Under the pieces are notes generated by a model. The model saw only the letters and a list, made by a program, of their open reading frames with translations. It made no database searches and was not told the origin of the DNA. Below, piece after piece: positions 26,985-36,204 of a stretch of DNA of 63,729 nt. Origin of the DNA: Duganella sp. GTDB taxonomy: Bacteria > Pseudomonadota > Gammaproteobacteria > Burkholderiales > Burkholderiaceae_D. The DNA lies in NCBI GenBank assembly GCA_026225475.1, contig JAMFSU010000140.1, positions 1 to 63,729 of the forward strand, in the 5' to 3' direction. The translations under genes were made by a program, and so were the position numbers. Within the stretch, counting starts at the first letter, position 1, and the number at the start of each line of letters is the position of its first letter.

Positions 26985-28031
26985 ATGTACGCAATGAAGA
27001 AAGGCAAGCAGGAATTGGCGCAAGTACATATAAATCCGGTGCGCAAGCATGAAGCTGAGTCTGACGAAGCCGAGCAATCAAGTGGTCAGGCAATGATGAT
27101 AAACGACGTCCTTGACAGGTTCGTAGCGGGTGTCAGAAAAAAGAGAGCCAACGACTCCTTTCTCAGGATGCAGAAAAATGGCGCGTTGCTAAGAGATAAC
27201 TTTTTTACCAGCACTGAATTCAAATCAACGCTGTTAGCCATGGTTCTGATCAGCTATGGGGCAGAGCGGGATCTGAAAAAACAGGCCGACGATAACTTTA
27301 CCTCGTCAACGCTTGCCCTTAACCTCAAAGAGCGACGTTTCTTTCAACGCTTTCTCAAGCAAGACTTTTACTTGACCCATGCCACCAATGCCAATTTATT
27401 AAGCGCATCTGGAGATTTGAATATTTATTCGAGAAAACGCTTGATGGAAAAACGTGTCCTCTTTCCTGCGGACAACTCCAGCGATATGGATGTAAGGGGC
27501 TTGGGTAACGATGACTATGTCTTTTTTTCGTTGGAGGTTGGTGTTCCACTGTCTAAAACCGATAGCCGATTTGGAACAACGTTGCACAAGATTAATTTTT
27601 CCCAGGAAAACTTCAGACACGCTTCTCTATGTCTGTTCGATCAACTCGAGCTAACTGTGCCTCAGCCAAAAATAGACAAATTAAGTAACGAGGGAAAATC
27701 AATTTTAAGTAAGCGCCCCGAACCTGAGCGGCTGTCTATTTTTTTCAATGGACGAGATGAGTCGCTGAAGGGACTTGCCTACAACATCATCAAGCTAGCC
27801 AGAATGCTCCCAGAACAAGATCAGGATGTGCTCTTGTCAGCAGACCAACCGGCCCAGATGAATAAGCTGATCAATTATTTATTCAGACCGGAAGTCCGAG
27901 TTCCACGTATGGTCGGGATAAAGAGTGGGGACTTCTACACCTTCAAACTGTCCCCCGCTGGAAACGGTGGAGGCTGGTTGGGGGGTATATACAAAATGCT
28001 AACCGGTCTAGGCAGCACACCGCCACCATAG
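26985..28031 (+). CDS. Orphan protein with ADP-ribosyltransferase-like motifs
   Basis: This 348-residue protein is not firmly recognised. GGAG six bases before ATG 26985 sets the start. The first 60 residues are polar and probably disordered; there is no signal peptide. LTHATNANLLSASGDLNIYS (residues 130-149), DDYVFFSLEVG (176-186), SRFG (194-197) and PEVRVPRMV (302-310) recall the H-T-N / S / E pattern of bacterial ADP-ribosyltransferases, with E303 a candidate catalytic residue. Base composition is lower in GC than the neighbours and no partner is near. A secreted effector or toxin is possible; this is inference. Confidence 0.4.
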   Translation: MYAMKKGKQELAQVHINPVRKHEAESDEAEQSSGQAMMINDVLDRFVAGVRKKRANDSFLRMQKNGALLRDNFFTSTEFKSTLLAMVLISYGAERDLKKQADDNFTSSTLALNLKERRFFQRFLKQDFYLTHATNANLLSASGDLNIYSRKRLMEKRVLFPADNSSDMDVRGLGNDDYVFFSLEVGVPLSKTDSRFGTTLHKINFSQENFRHASLCLFDQLELTVPQPKIDKLSNEGKSILSKRPEPERLSIFFNGRDESLKGLAYNIIKLARMLPEQDQDVLLSADQPAQMNKLINYLFRPEVRVPRMVGIKSGDFYTFKLSPAGNGGGWLGGIYKMLTGLGSTPPP

Positions 28032-28168
28032 AGGGAAAATGACCTAGGTTAAACGCAGCACGCAAAACAGGCTCGATCCTGAGATCGGTCTAGCTGGCCG
28101 ATAGCTAGCTTGCCAATGACAAGAAGCCGGAAGATTGGCGAAAATGGTTTGCTCAAACGCAATGCGAA

Positions 28169-28196
28169 GACCCTTGATGCGGTAGCGACAAGGGTC
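28169..28196 (-). terminator. Stem-loop at the end of the DeoR gene
   Basis: GACCCTTG (28169-28176) and CAAGGGTC (28189-28196) make a perfect 8-bp stem with a 12-base loop that overlaps the DeoR stop codon. There is no T-run, so it may slow or protect the transcript rather than end it. Confidence 0.35.
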
Positions 28197-28950
28197 AAGC
28201 TAGCGTAATGGCAATTCCCTGGCTGGCATAGGGTGCGATCAAGTCCGGTGCGATATCACGATTGAGAACCAGTCGTCCGACCTGATTCAAAGGCACGATT
28301 TCAAACGGTGAGGTGGTATCGAGCTTGTCAGGCGAAGCCAGTACGACGGTTTCTGCCGCAGCACGGCAAAAGGCGCGTTTGATGCCGGCTTCGTCGAAGT
28401 CGAGTGAGGTAATACCGGTACTGGGATGCAGGCTGCACACGCCCATGAAATACTGATCTGCACGAATCGCACCAATCTGTTCGATGGTGCTGCTGCCCAT
28501 GGCCACCACGGAATGTTTGAACAGCTTGCCGCCAATGATGATCACCTCGATATGGGCATGCGCGGCCAATTCCACGGCAATCGACGGGCTATGGGTCACC
28601 ACCGTGGCCTTCAGATCGGCAGCAAAATGCCGCACCATTTGCACGCAGGTGGTACCGCCATCAATGCAGACCACTTGACCCGGCAGCACCAGGTTTGCGG
28701 CGGCGCGACCGATGTCGGCCTTTGCGCCCGGTTCAATTTGCTGACGGTCGGCAAACATGACCAGCGGCGGTGTCAGCGGCAGGGCGCCGCCATGCACGCG
28801 GCGCAGCAAACCTTCTTTCGCCAGTTCGCGCAAATCGCGCCGGATAGTGTCTTCCGACACTTGCAATTGTTCACTGACGGTCTTGGCAATCACCCGGCCA
28901 TCGCGGCTGAGCAGATCGAGCAGGTGTTTTTTGCGTTGGCTGGTGAGCAT
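28195..28950 (-). CDS. DeoR-family transcriptional regulator
   Basis: The 251-residue protein starts at MLTSQRKKHLLDLLSRDGRV; longer in-frame starts add a poor N-terminus. It has the DeoR helix-turn-helix (VSEDTIRRDLRELAKEGLLRRVHGG, quoted in part) and the C-terminal sugar-phosphate isomerase-like effector domain (IDGGTTCVQMVRHF, IIIGGKL). Members repress sugar-phosphate genes and are released by a phosphorylated ligand. It is divergent from nudK and may control it, but no sugar operon is near. Confidence 0.88.
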   Translation of the reverse strand: MLTSQRKKHLLDLLSRDGRVIAKTVSEQLQVSEDTIRRDLRELAKEGLLRRVHGGALPLTPPLVMFADRQQIEPGAKADIGRAAANLVLPGQVVCIDGGTTCVQMVRHFAADLKATVVTHSPSIAVELAAHAHIEVIIIGGKLFKHSVVAMGSSTIEQIGAIRADQYFMGVCSLHPSTGITSLDFDEAGIKRAFCRAAAETVVLASPDKLDTTSPFEIVPLNQVGRLVLNRDIAPDLIAPYASQGIAITLA

Positions 28951-29127
28951 GGTGCAGAGGTCGGTGATGAAATAGGAGAGTGCGTGTTTTTGCACGAATA
29001 TACGTGCTTTCTTCTTTTTCTGCACAATTATTCTTGATATTGCACGAAATTGCGTGATACTTTGAAAAAGGCAAACGAACTTGCCGATATCGTCATCACC
29101 ACCCCTTTATTGCTCAGGAGCACAGGC

Positions 29128-29715
29128 ATGGATCAGGAACGCGTCCGTATTCGTCACGTCGAGGTTCTCTCGGACGATTGGTATTTGCTGAAAAAAACCA
29201 CCTTCGACTTTCGCCGTGCCGATGGTGTCTGGCAAACCCTGGATCGGGAAACCTATGATCGCGGCAACGGTGCCACCATCTTGCTTTACAACCTGGAGCG
29301 CCGCAGTGTGATTTTGATCCGCCAATTCCGTTTCCCCGTGTTTGGCGGCGATCACGATGGTTTTTTGGTCGAGACACCTGCTGGCCTGCTGGACAATGCC
29401 AGCCCGGAACAGCGCATCCGCGCCGAGGTGGAAGAAGAAACTGGTTACCGGGTGGAGGCGGTGCGCAAGGTGTTTGAGGTGTTCATGAGTCCCGGCTCGG
29501 TCACCGAGAAATTGCATTTTTTTATCGGTCAATACCATGACGACGCACGCACCGGTAACGGTGGCGGCAATGTCGCCGAGGGCGAGGATATTGAAGTCAT
29601 GGAAGTGCCGATTCAGCAAGCGCTGCTGATGATTGCAGAAGGGGAAATTGCCGACGGCAAGACCATCATGCTGTTGCAGTATGCACAACTACATTTGTTC
29701 GGCGCGGTTACCTGA
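29128..29715 (+). CDS. nudK: GDP-mannose pyrophosphatase (Nudix)
   Basis: The 195-residue Nudix hydrolase has a Nudix box ETPAGLLDNASPEQRIRAEVEEETGY (quoted in part) with the REVEEE-like catalytic core, and family features GATILLYNLERRSVILIRQF and MSPGSVTEKLHFF typical of NudK. CAGGAG precedes ATG 29128. Members split GDP-mannose to GMP and mannose 1-phosphate. It is divergent from the DeoR regulator. Confidence 0.85.
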   Translation: MDQERVRIRHVEVLSDDWYLLKKTTFDFRRADGVWQTLDRETYDRGNGATILLYNLERRSVILIRQFRFPVFGGDHDGFLVETPAGLLDNASPEQRIRAEVEEETGYRVEAVRKVFEVFMSPGSVTEKLHFFIGQYHDDARTGNGGGNVAEGEDIEVMEVPIQQALLMIAEGEIADGKTIMLLQYAQLHLFGAVT

Positions 29716-29733
29716 GTTGGCTTAGCGGCAATC

Positions 29734-29955
29734 TCATGTCGACGGACGCAGCCGCCACTGGCGCCAGATATGGTAAGCGGCCACGACCATTGGCAGGCCC
29801 AGGCCAAACCAGGAAAACCAGTCCCATACACCATCACCAAAAATACCGCTGGCCAGCCCGGCCAGCGTCAATAATGCCAGCAAAGCGGCATGCTCCAGGT
29901 TCCCTTCATGTTTGTGTTCCCCATTTGTTGATTGTTGTCGCGCCGCGCCATGATT
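29734..29955 (-). CDS. Possible small membrane protein, start unclear
   Basis: From a TAA at the far end to TGA at 29734, one minus-strand frame is open and reads HEGNLEHAALLALLTLAGLA... then DGVWDWFSWFGLGLPMVVAAYHIW and WRLRPST (given in parts). It encodes two hydrophobic segments with aromatic ends, like a two-span membrane protein. There is no ATG in frame; an ATG at about 29952 lies in another frame, so a small frameshift or a rare start is needed. Coding character looks real; integrity is doubtful. Confidence 0.4.
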   Translation of the reverse strand, partial: NHGAARQQSTNGEHKHEGNLEHAALLALLTLAGLASGIFGDGVWDWFSWFGLGLPMVVAAYHIWRQWRLRPST

Positions 29956-29996
29956 TACAACTGTGAAGTCTTACGTGACAATCGAGTTTACACTAA

Positions 29997-30018
29997 AATG
30001 AGAACAATTCTTATTTCT
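29997..30018. promoter_or_regulatory. Fur-like box before the sigma factor gene
   Basis: AATGAGAACAATTCTTATTTCT resembles the repeated NATWAT pattern of Fur boxes and overlaps a TAAAAT -10-like element (29994-29999), 13 bases before the sigma factor start. It fits iron control of the sigma/anti-sigma/receptor cassette downstream. Confidence 0.6.
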
Positions 30019-30031
30019 CAATGCCGCCGCG

Positions 30032-30541
30032 ATGGCCGAAACACTGCCTCAGTCCAACTTGCACCTGCTCTACAGCAACCACCATGGTTGGTTGTTCGGC
30101 TGGCTGCGCAAGAAACTGGGCTGTGCGCATCAGGCTGCCGATGTCGCGCAAGACACCTTCGTGCGCATCATCGCTTCGCGCGATGCTTTGCTCGGTGTGC
30201 AGGAACCACGCGCCTATCTGACGACAACGGCCAAACGCCTGATGCTCGATCAGGCGCGCCGCCAAACCATAGAACAAGCCTATCTGGCACAACTGGCATT
30301 GACGGTTGAACAATCTGCGGCCTATCCGAGTCCGGAAGAGATCGCGCTGGCCGTCGAAGCGCTCGACCAGATCAGCGCTGCGCTGGAGCAGCTGGCACCC
30401 AAGCCGCGCCAGGCCTTTGTGCTGCATTACCTGGAGGGTCACAGCCATGCCGACATCGCCGCTGCGCTTGGTGTGTCGGACCGGATGGTTCGCAAATATC
30501 TGGTGCAGGCGCTGGTCAGTTGCCAATTGGATTTCGGATGA
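30032..30541 (+). CDS. ECF sigma factor, FecI type
   Basis: The 169-residue sigma factor has region 2 (DVAQDTFVRIIASRDA...EPRAYLTTTAKRL) and region 4 (PRQAFVLHYLEGHSHADIAAALGVSDRMVRKYLVQAL, quoted in part). This is the FecI group that drives iron-uptake receptor genes when its FecR partner signals. A Fur-like box overlaps the promoter, and the stop overlaps the FecR start (ATGA). It likely directs transcription of the receptor gene at 31.7 kb. Confidence 0.9.
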   Translation: MAETLPQSNLHLLYSNHHGWLFGWLRKKLGCAHQAADVAQDTFVRIIASRDALLGVQEPRAYLTTTAKRLMLDQARRQTIEQAYLAQLALTVEQSAAYPSPEEIALAVEALDQISAALEQLAPKPRQAFVLHYLEGHSHADIAAALGVSDRMVRKYLVQALVSCQLDFG

Positions 30542-31608
30542 ATGACTCGGCAGAAGAACGCGCCCTGGCTGCTCACGCCGACCACAGTGCCAATGCTAGT
30601 CTGAGTCTGGCCGAGCAGGCAGCGCACTGGGTGGTGCAATTGAGCGGTGACGATCCAGCCGCATGTGCCGTCGCTCAGCAAGGCTTCGACGCCTGGAAGA
30701 ATGCCGATCCGCGCCATGCTGCAGCGGCTGCGCGGTTGCAGGGATTAATCAGTCGCATGCAGCAGATGCGCCAGAGTGAAACTTCCCAACGTCCGGCACG
30801 GGCGGCTTTGGACGCCGCCATGGCGCACGCCAGGCCGCGTTCGCGCAAGGGTAAGCGCGTGGCCGTAACTGCAGTCTTGCTGCTGCTGGCGCTGCCGGTG
30901 TGGCTCGGTTTGCGGGTATTCCCGCTGGATTATTTGCTGGCCGATATGCATACCGGTACCGGTCAGTGGCAAACACGTGTGCTCGACGACGGCACCCGTA
31001 TCACGCTCAACAGCAACAGCGCCGTCAATTTGCGCTTCGATCGTCAACGCCGCCTGTTGCAACTGGTGCAGGGAGAGATCTTGGTACAGGTTGCCAAGGA
31101 TGCGCAACGACCGTTTGTTGTGCAAACCGCGCAAGGCAGCATACGCGCATTGGGTACCCGTTTTGTGGTGAGCCGTGAGGCTGATGTCACGCTACTCAAT
31201 ATGCTGGAATCGCGCGTCAGTGTTCGCACTGCGCAGCAGTTGGCATTGCGTGACGACAACGATGCGGCCGCTGCCGTGGTCAGTGCCGGTCAGCGCTTGC
31301 GTATCACCGCAGAGGCGCTGGGTGTGCTGGAGTCGATTGACGTGCGCAGCGTCGACGATGCCTGGAAATACCATCAGTTAGTGGTGCAGGGGCAGTCCTT
31401 GGCCGAGGTGCTTGATACGTTGAACCGCTATCGTCCCGGTTTGATCAGCTATGACCGCAGCCAGATTGCCAACATCCATGTGGCCGCAGTGTTGCCATTG
31501 GATGATATTGATCGGGCGCTCAATTTGCTCGGTCACAGCTTCCCGCAATTGCGCATGCGCCGTTTGTCGCCGTATCTAGTGCGGGTGGATGCACCGGCTT
31601 CACCTTGA
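30538..31608 (+). CDS. FecR-type anti-sigma regulator
   Basis: The 356-residue protein has a cytoplasmic DUF4880-like head with the WVVQLSG and FDAWKNADPRHAAAAARL marks, one membrane segment (about residues 103-123, VAVTAVLLLLALPVWLGL), and a periplasmic FecR domain with LDDGTRITLNSNSAV and ALGTRFVV. It starts inside the sigma factor stop codon. It relays receptor occupancy across the inner membrane to the sigma factor. Family and role are well supported by the neighbours. Confidence 0.9.
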   Translation: MNDSAEERALAAHADHSANASLSLAEQAAHWVVQLSGDDPAACAVAQQGFDAWKNADPRHAAAAARLQGLISRMQQMRQSETSQRPARAALDAAMAHARPRSRKGKRVAVTAVLLLLALPVWLGLRVFPLDYLLADMHTGTGQWQTRVLDDGTRITLNSNSAVNLRFDRQRRLLQLVQGEILVQVAKDAQRPFVVQTAQGSIRALGTRFVVSREADVTLLNMLESRVSVRTAQQLALRDDNDAAAAVVSAGQRLRITAEALGVLESIDVRSVDDAWKYHQLVVQGQSLAEVLDTLNRYRPGLISYDRSQIANIHVAAVLPLDDIDRALNLLGHSFPQLRMRRLSPYLVRVDAPASP

Positions 31609-31702
31609 GTCGTACAATTATTTTTTGTTTTTTGTTTTTTGGTTCCGTTTTGGACTTTTCGTGCGTCAAGCAGATATGACCAACGAAAAGAGATCTCTAC
31701 CC

Positions 31703-34114
31703 ATGTCGTCGTCCCGTATATGTTCGCATCGCCAAGCCAAACTGAAACCATTGACGCCGTTGGCGTTTGCCGTGCGCATGGCGCTCTCTGCCAGTCTGCT
31801 GAGTGGCATCACCGTGCCCGTCCAGGCCCAGACGGCCGCAACCAAAGCTGTGGTGAGCTACGACGTGCCGGCCGGTCCCTTGCTCGATGCCCTCAATCAT
31901 TATGCGCAGCAAGCCGGCATCGCCATTGCCATCGACGCCGACAAGGTGCAGGGCAAGAGCAGCGCTGGGGTCAAGGGCAGCTATGACATCGATGACGGTT
32001 TCCGCGTGTTGTTGCGCGGTAGCGGCCTGGATATGCGCAAGACCGACGCCGGCTACGTGCTGGTCACGCCTGCGGCCGACCAGCACAGCGATGCAACTGC
32101 CTTGCCGGTCGTGAGCGTGAAGGCGGCGGCCGACAATGTGCTGCACTTGAGCGATCGCGTCGCCAGCGGTGCACTTGGCACCCGCTCGCAACTCGATACG
32201 CCGTTTTCGATGGCGGTGGTCAAAGCCGACGATCTGGCTGAACGTCAGGTCAGCAAGATTGGCGATGTATTCGCGCTCGATGCGTCGGTTACTGACAACA
32301 GTGGCGGTTACAGTAGCTGGGCCAGTTACGTCACCGTGCGCGGTTTGGCGCTGGATTGGCAAAATGCTTATCGGATTGATGGTAAACCGTTCTTGAGCTA
32401 TGCGATTACCTTGCCTTATGAACACTTTGATGCGATTGAATTGCTCAAGGGAGCATCCGGTTATATGTATGGCTTCGGCGCACCCGGCGGCGTGATCAAC
32501 TATGTCACCAAGCGTCCCACCGAGACACCGCTGCGCAGCGTCGACGTTGGCTTCAAATCCAACAATATCTGGAGCGAGCACGTCGATCTCGGTGGCCGCT
32601 TTGGCAACGACAACATGTTCGGCTACCGTGTCAACGCCACCCATGAGCAAGGCAAGACCTTCAACGATGGTCAAATCCGTCGCGACTCAGTCTCGCTGGC
32701 ACTCGATGCACGCCTGACCCGCGACCTGACCTGGGAATTTGAATCGATCTACCAGAACCGCAATGCCACCGGCCAGACGCCGTCGATCAACACCAGCAGC
32801 TATGTCGGCACACAGTTGCCAGGCGTACCTAGCAGCAATGACCAAAGCCTGGTCGGTCAAGGCCAGCATCTCAATACCAATTTTCAACAATATTCGACCG
32901 GCCTGAAATATGCCATCAACGACGATTGGAAACTGAGCGCCGACTACAGCCACAGCACCTCGCGTCGTAGCCGCAACGAATCCTCGCTGGCACTCACCGA
33001 TCTGGCCGGTAATTATTCTGATGCCCGTTCCGATACGCGCGAAGGTCATACCTTCGACCAATGGCAAGCCATGTTGCAGGGCAAGGCCCATACCGGCAGC
33101 TTGCAACATGATTTGGTGTTCGGGACTTCCTGGCAAAAACAGGTCAATGATTATTCGATCAGCAGTTTTTACAGCACGATCGGTAGCGGCAATCTGTATC
33201 AGCAGAACACCAACAATTATGACAGTGCCACTTATCTGAGCACCTATCACAACAGCGACATCACACAGCAGGCATTGTTTGCCAGCGATACGCTGATGTT
33301 GTCGCAACAGTGGTCTGTACTGGGCGGCTTGCGCTATACCAATTTCGAGCAAAACACTTACGGTATTACCGGTGCGCGCACGGCCCAATACAAGAAAGAT
33401 GGCGTCGTCACACCCACGTTGGCGCTGATGTTCAAACCGGAACCGAACACCACGATTTACACCAGCTATGTCGAATCGCTGGAGCAGGGCGGTGTGCCAA
33501 CGGTGATCAATTCCAACTATGGTCAGACGCTCAATCCCTTGACCAGCAAGCAATATGAAGTTGGTGTCAAAACCGATCAAGACCGCTGGAGCGCCACGGC
33601 TGCATTGTTTCGCATTGAACGCGCAGCCGAATACACCAATACCGCGACCCAGGCATTGGTACAGGATGGACAATCGACTTACCAGGGACTGGAGTTGGGT
33701 GCGGCAGGCAAACTTGGCAAAGATTGGCAAGTGTCGAGTAATCTGATGGTGTTGCGCAGCGAATACAGCAAGGGCACTCTATATAATGGCAATCGTGTCG
33801 CTGGCGCACCTAATTTTGTGGTCGCCGGTCAGCTTGCTTATCTGGTGCCGCAAGTACCAGGATTGAAACTGTCGGCCGACAGCAAATATACGGGCAGCAC
33901 GATGTTGCGTGCGGCCAACGACCTCAATTTGTCAGGCTATACCTTGTTCAATCTGGGGGCCAGTTACAGCACGCGTATCGGCCAGGTTGATACGACGTTC
34001 CGGGCGGCGGTCAATAATTTGCTCGACAAGCGCTATTGGGAATATCAGTATGAAAACTACATCAAACCGGGTGATCCGCGTACTTTAAGCCTGAACGTGA
34101 AGATGGATTTCTGA
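31703..34114 (+). CDS. TonB-dependent siderophore receptor with signalling domain
   Basis: The 803-residue outer-membrane receptor has a long signal peptide ending near VPVQA|QTAAT, an N-terminal STN signalling domain (about 45-125, SYDVPAGPLLDALNHYAQQA), a plug (about 145-290, YVTVRGLALDWQNAYRIDG) and a beta-barrel ending in aromatic F. The STN domain links it to the FecR/FecI pair directly upstream. Its form resembles ferric-siderophore receptors of the FhuE/FpvA type. ATG 31703 is chosen; ATG 31676 is possible, and neither has a strong ribosome binding site. Siderophore unknown. Confidence 0.9.
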   Translation: MSSSRICSHRQAKLKPLTPLAFAVRMALSASLLSGITVPVQAQTAATKAVVSYDVPAGPLLDALNHYAQQAGIAIAIDADKVQGKSSAGVKGSYDIDDGFRVLLRGSGLDMRKTDAGYVLVTPAADQHSDATALPVVSVKAAADNVLHLSDRVASGALGTRSQLDTPFSMAVVKADDLAERQVSKIGDVFALDASVTDNSGGYSSWASYVTVRGLALDWQNAYRIDGKPFLSYAITLPYEHFDAIELLKGASGYMYGFGAPGGVINYVTKRPTETPLRSVDVGFKSNNIWSEHVDLGGRFGNDNMFGYRVNATHEQGKTFNDGQIRRDSVSLALDARLTRDLTWEFESIYQNRNATGQTPSINTSSYVGTQLPGVPSSNDQSLVGQGQHLNTNFQQYSTGLKYAINDDWKLSADYSHSTSRRSRNESSLALTDLAGNYSDARSDTREGHTFDQWQAMLQGKAHTGSLQHDLVFGTSWQKQVNDYSISSFYSTIGSGNLYQQNTNNYDSATYLSTYHNSDITQQALFASDTLMLSQQWSVLGGLRYTNFEQNTYGITGARTAQYKKDGVVTPTLALMFKPEPNTTIYTSYVESLEQGGVPTVINSNYGQTLNPLTSKQYEVGVKTDQDRWSATAALFRIERAAEYTNTATQALVQDGQSTYQGLELGAAGKLGKDWQVSSNLMVLRSEYSKGTLYNGNRVAGAPNFVVAGQLAYLVPQVPGLKLSADSKYTGSTMLRAANDLNLSGYTLFNLGASYSTRIGQVDTTFRAAVNNLLDKRYWEYQYENYIKPGDPRTLSLNVKMDF

Positions 34115-34162
34115 TCGGGCGGGTACGCTGGCACAGGCTTGGTGTCGGATTGAAGTATTAAC

Positions 34163-34215
34163 GCTACGGCGGTCTTGCATGCGACAACGCGGGCAAGACC
34201 GTCGTAGCATTTTTT
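34163..34215 (+). terminator. Rho-independent terminator after the receptor gene
   Basis: GCTACGGCGGTCTTGC and GCAAGACCGTCGTAGC form a 16-bp stem with one mismatch-type pair around a 14-base loop, followed by ATTTTTT. It lies about 50 bases after the receptor stop. Confidence 0.85.
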
Positions 34216-34226
34216 GAAGCGATCTT

Positions 34227-35525
34227 ATGCGTGCAGTGTTAGTCCTCCTCCATCGTTGGTTCGGCCTCGGCGTGGCAGTATTCCTGTTCATTGCCGGCGC
34301 CACCGGTGCCATCATTTCCTGGGATCATGAACTGGATGCCTGGCTTAATCCAGCGCTGTTTCATGCCCATAGCGCAGCGCCTGGCAGTACCGCGACTGGC
34401 CAGCCCAAGAATGGTCTGGAACTGGCCAACCTGGTGGAAGCGCAAGAGCCGAAAATGCGCGTGACCTATGTGCTGACCGAGGAAGAACCGGGACATGCGA
34501 GCCAGATGATGGTGGAGCCGCGCATCGATCCGGCCACCAAGGCACCGTATGTACTGGACTACAACCAGATCGCGGTTGATCCGGTCACTGCTCAAATCCA
34601 GGGGCGACGCATGTGGGGGACCATTTCGCTGAGCCGCGAAAACCTGCTGCCATTTCTCTACAAACTGCACTACACCATGCATTTGCCTGACGTCGGCGGC
34701 ATTGAACTGGGCATCTGGCTGATGGGCATCATCGGCATCGTCTGGATGCTGGACTGCTTTATCGCTTTGTGGCTGTCGTTTCCCAACTGGAAGAGCTGGC
34801 GCAAGTCGTTTGCATTCCGCTGGCGCGATGGCGGCCACAAGCTCAACTTCGACCTGCATCGTTCCGGCGCGGTCTGGGTCTGGGTGTTGTTGCTGGTGCT
34901 GGCCGTGACCTCGGTTTCGATGAATCTGAATAATCAGGTCATGCAGCCGATCATCAAGGTGTTTTCATCGGTTACGCCGACCGCGTTTGATACCCGCACG
35001 CCGGTCGCGCCCGACAAGGTGCCGGAACCGGCCATGTCGCGTGAACAGGTGGTACAACTGGCGCGCATCGAAGCGGACAAGCTCGGCCTGACCGACCCGG
35101 CTGGCGGCATATTCTATTCAGGGATGTTTGGATTGTATGGCGTGGGCTTTTTCCAACCCGGTAATGATCACGGTGACGTTGGCCTGGGCAATGCCTGGTT
35201 GTACTTTGATGCCACTACCGGAGCACCATCGGGCAATCGTATTCCCGGTACAGGCACTGCTGGAGACTTGTTCATCCAGGCCCAGTTCCCGTTGCATTCG
35301 GGCCGTATCCTGGGCTTGCCGGGGCGCATCATGATTTCCTTCATGGGCGCGCTGGTGGCCATGTTGAGTGTGACCGGGGTGATTATCTGGCTGCGCAAGC
35401 GGCAGGCGCGGGTACGCCATAAAATCAAGAGCCGCGAACTGGCAATGGCTAAAATGCAGGAAGACATGTTGTCGCCATCGGCCCAGCCAAGTACCCAACA
35501 CTCGCGGCCGTCGGCGCAGAATTAA
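34227..35525 (+). CDS. PepSY-domain membrane protein, likely ferric-siderophore reductase
   Basis: The 432-residue protein has an N-terminal membrane segment (VLLHRWFGLGVAVFLFIAGATGAIISW, quoted in part), a periplasmic PepSY region, about three further segments (residues about 165-190, 215-240, 370-400) and a basic tail. Conserved histidines such as HRW and YTMHLP could bind haem. Such PepSY-TM proteins often sit by siderophore receptors and reduce ferric-siderophores. It follows the receptor after a strong terminator, so it likely has its own or read-through transcription. Function is inferred from family and place. Confidence 0.82.
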   Translation: MRAVLVLLHRWFGLGVAVFLFIAGATGAIISWDHELDAWLNPALFHAHSAAPGSTATGQPKNGLELANLVEAQEPKMRVTYVLTEEEPGHASQMMVEPRIDPATKAPYVLDYNQIAVDPVTAQIQGRRMWGTISLSRENLLPFLYKLHYTMHLPDVGGIELGIWLMGIIGIVWMLDCFIALWLSFPNWKSWRKSFAFRWRDGGHKLNFDLHRSGAVWVWVLLLVLAVTSVSMNLNNQVMQPIIKVFSSVTPTAFDTRTPVAPDKVPEPAMSREQVVQLARIEADKLGLTDPAGGIFYSGMFGLYGVGFFQPGNDHGDVGLGNAWLYFDATTGAPSGNRIPGTGTAGDLFIQAQFPLHSGRILGLPGRIMISFMGALVAMLSVTGVIIWLRKRQARVRHKIKSRELAMAKMQEDMLSPSAQPSTQHSRPSAQN

Positions 35526-35534
35526 TCCGAGCTG

Positions 35535-35963
35535 TTAGCGCACCGGCAGGTTGCGCTTGGTCCAATATGACACCGCGTCGGCCACGGTATCCATCATGGT
35601 GCGGGCGTCGACTGCCTTGACCAGATAACCGTTGGCACCCAATTCATAACTGCGACGAATGTCTTCGCGGTCGGTCGAGGTGGAAAACATCACCACCGGG
35701 ATATGTGCCGTCGATTTGTTGCCCTTGAGCATGCGCAGAACGTCATGACCGCTTAGTCTCGGCATGTGCAAATCGAGCAGGATCAGATACGGATGCAGGT
35801 CGCGCCGCTCGGTATAGTCTTCGCGAAACAGAAAGTCGCAGGCGTTCTCCGCGTCGTCAAACCATTTCCACTTCTCCGTCAGTTTCTTGCGCAAGATCGC
35901 GAACTTGGTCAGTTCTGCGATTTCCGAGCTGTCGTCTACCAGCAAGATGTCGGATTGTTGCAT
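35535..35963 (-). CDS. Single-domain response regulator (CheY/Rcp1-like)
   Basis: The 142-residue receiver has the acidic pair in ILLVDDSSEI, the phospho-acceptor Asp in YLILLDLHMPRLSGHDVL, the STS switch and the conserved lysine in GYLVKAV. No output domain is present. Starting at MQQSDILLVDD avoids a poor N-terminus. The form is that of Rcp1-like receivers working with bacteriophytochrome-like or hybrid kinases. No cognate kinase is next to it. Confidence 0.88.
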   Translation of the reverse strand: MQQSDILLVDDSSEIAELTKFAILRKKLTEKWKWFDDAENACDFLFREDYTERRDLHPYLILLDLHMPRLSGHDVLRMLKGNKSTAHIPVVMFSTSTDREDIRRSYELGANGYLVKAVDARTMMDTVADAVSYWTKRNLPVR

Positions 35964-36204
35964 GGTATTGCCTTCACAAAATTGAAACCACCATATGTGC
36001 ACTCGCGTCGGAAAGTGAGTGCTTGGACACTCGCCAGACGGCCCGCTGTGGTTATACGGCGCGTCGCACTGTGAGTGTTGATGGCTTCATTTTGGCAGGC
36101 TCTTGCAAAACTGTTATCGGGCAATTCCTTACCACGTACCGCCGGGTATATTTGGCCGATGTTGTGCACCGAAGAATGCTGCTATCAGTCGCGGTGGCGC
36201 GGCA

